NCBI RefSeq assembly: GCF_020735385.1
Contig: NZ_CP085953.1
Location: 620,001 to 684,000, forward strand
From: Granulicatella elegans
Lineage (GTDB): Bacteria; Bacillota; Bacilli; Lactobacillales; Aerococcaceae
DNA: 64,000 nt
Direction: 5' to 3'
Position 1 is the stretch's first letter, and every line of letters starts with the position of its first letter. A program made the translations under genes and the position numbers. Below are positions 63,234-64,000 of the stretch, one piece after another. The notes beneath the pieces are model-generated. The model ran no database searches, was not told the DNA's origin, and was given only the letters and a program-made list of their open reading frames with translations.

Positions 63234-64000
63234 ATGAAAAAATTCAAATGGATGAAGGCGGTAGTGACAGTTTTATTGGCTTGTTGTTTAGCAGCTCCGA
63301 TGCAAACAAGGGTTCACGCTGATGAACCTGAAAGACCTAAAACAGCAGAAGAAATTGCCGCATTAGAAGATGTAGCATCTTACATTGCTATTGAACAAAC
63401 AAGTGGAAAAATTTTGATGGAAAAAAATCAAGATGATGTTCGAGGCATTGCTTCGATGAGTAAAATGATTAGTCAATATTTAATATTAGAAGCGATTAAA
63501 AATTCAGAAATCACATGGGAAACAAAAATCCCCATTAGTGAACGTGCAAGTAAATTAAGTGCCAATTATTCCTTATCAAATGTTCCATTATGGCCAAATG
63601 AGAAATATAGTATTCAAGAATTATTTGAAGCAAGTTCCATTTATTCTGCTAATGCAGCAACCATTGCAATGGCAGAATATTTAGCGGGCAGTGAAGCTAA
63701 ATGGGTGGAACGAATGAAGGAAAAAGTTGAATCTTGGGGGATTCAAGATGCAACGATTATGAATGCGACAGGATTACCAAATAAATACGGAACAACAGAA
63801 AAAAATCCAAATTTTGGTGATGATGCAGAAAATAGTATGTCTGCACGTTCTGTTGCCATTGTTGCAAGACGTTTAGTATTAGATTTTCCAGAAATTTTAA
63901 AAATTTCTTCTGTTGCAACGAAGGAATTTAGACCAGGAACTGCTGGGATGACAAAGATGGATAATTTTAACTATTTAATTCCAGGGTTATTATTTGGCTA
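63234..64000 (+). CDS. dacA: D-alanyl-D-alanine carboxypeptidase (PBP), 3' partial
   Basis: The first 255 codons of a penicillin-binding protein 5/6-type enzyme that runs off the window. Signal peptide KKFKWMKAVVTVLLACCLAA to about HADEPE; catalytic SxxK as SMSK in GIASMSKMISQ; SxN as SAN in SSIYSANAATIA; then the family sequence TGLPNKYG. It removes the terminal D-Ala of peptidoglycan stems. GTGGAGAT precedes ATG. Cysteines in the signal region lack a lipobox-like L-A-C at the cleavage point, so I treat it as a normal signal peptide. The KTG motif lies beyond the window. Confidence 0.92.
   Translation, partial: MKKFKWMKAVVTVLLACCLAAPMQTRVHADEPERPKTAEEIAALEDVASYIAIEQTSGKILMEKNQDDVRGIASMSKMISQYLILEAIKNSEITWETKIPISERASKLSANYSLSNVPLWPNEKYSIQELFEASSIYSANAATIAMAEYLAGSEAKWVERMKEKVESWGIQDATIMNATGLPNKYGTTEKNPNFGDDAENSMSARSVAIVARRLVLDFPEILKISSVATKEFRPGTAGMTKMDNFNYLIPGLLFG

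Overview
The window is AT-rich, low-GC Gram-positive DNA. A chromosomal backbone (dnaB, purA, walRKHIJ, htrA, a tRNA-Ser, the lar lactate-racemase genes, larE, a DUF924 gene and dacA) occupies about 43.2-64.0 kb. This order is typical of Lactobacillales near the replication origin, and a Carnobacteriaceae/Granulicatella-like host is plausible; the genus is inference. Strong Shine-Dalgarno sites, an LPKTG sortase signal and LarA active-site numbering like that of Lactiplantibacillus agree with this.

Positions 1-~43.1 kb are an integrative conjugative element (ICE) or a stack of two related elements. Left part (1-25.7 kb): a giant conjugative DNA methylase/SNF2 helicase gene interrupted by a complete group II intron (6826-9166); an SSB-like protein; a tightly packed five-gene defence operon (XRE regulator, PstI/BsuBI-type methylase and endonuclease, Thoeris ThsA and ThsB); relaxase, MobC and an oriT-like region on the minus strand; a TetR / PEP-synthase-like (split by a frameshift) / MATE cargo operon; a sigma-like regulator; a conserved leader with a tiny peptide; and a large serine recombinase. 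Right part (25.8-43.1 kb) repeats the same plan with other contents: AbiE toxin-antitoxin and a Gabija-like OLD nuclease/UvrD helicase pair; a second MobC and oriT-like region with only a 33-bp relaxase relic; an AraC / ECF / ABC exporter / MATE cargo set with one decayed ABC gene; a second sigma-like gene and leader; and a Tn916-like xis-int pair with its arm repeats just upstream of dnaB.

The chromosomal part carries DNA replication (dnaB), purine synthesis (purA) and the essential WalRK cell-wall regulatory operon with HtrA. It is followed by a cluster of DnaA boxes in an AT-rich gap (candidate oriC or DnaA-binding locus), tRNA-Ser(CGA), an orphan promoter-terminator pair that may make a small RNA, and a small island (LPXTG surface protein, unknown protein, HsdR remnant). 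The divergent lar locus follows: larABCD leftward, larR-larE rightward.

Four anti-phage systems of four kinds lie in about 20 kb, all inside the mobile part. The least explained elements are the duplicated leader RNA/QCQKT peptide module ahead of both recombinases, the TnpV-like reading frame embedded in the methylase/helicase gene, and the DnaA-box cluster after htrA.
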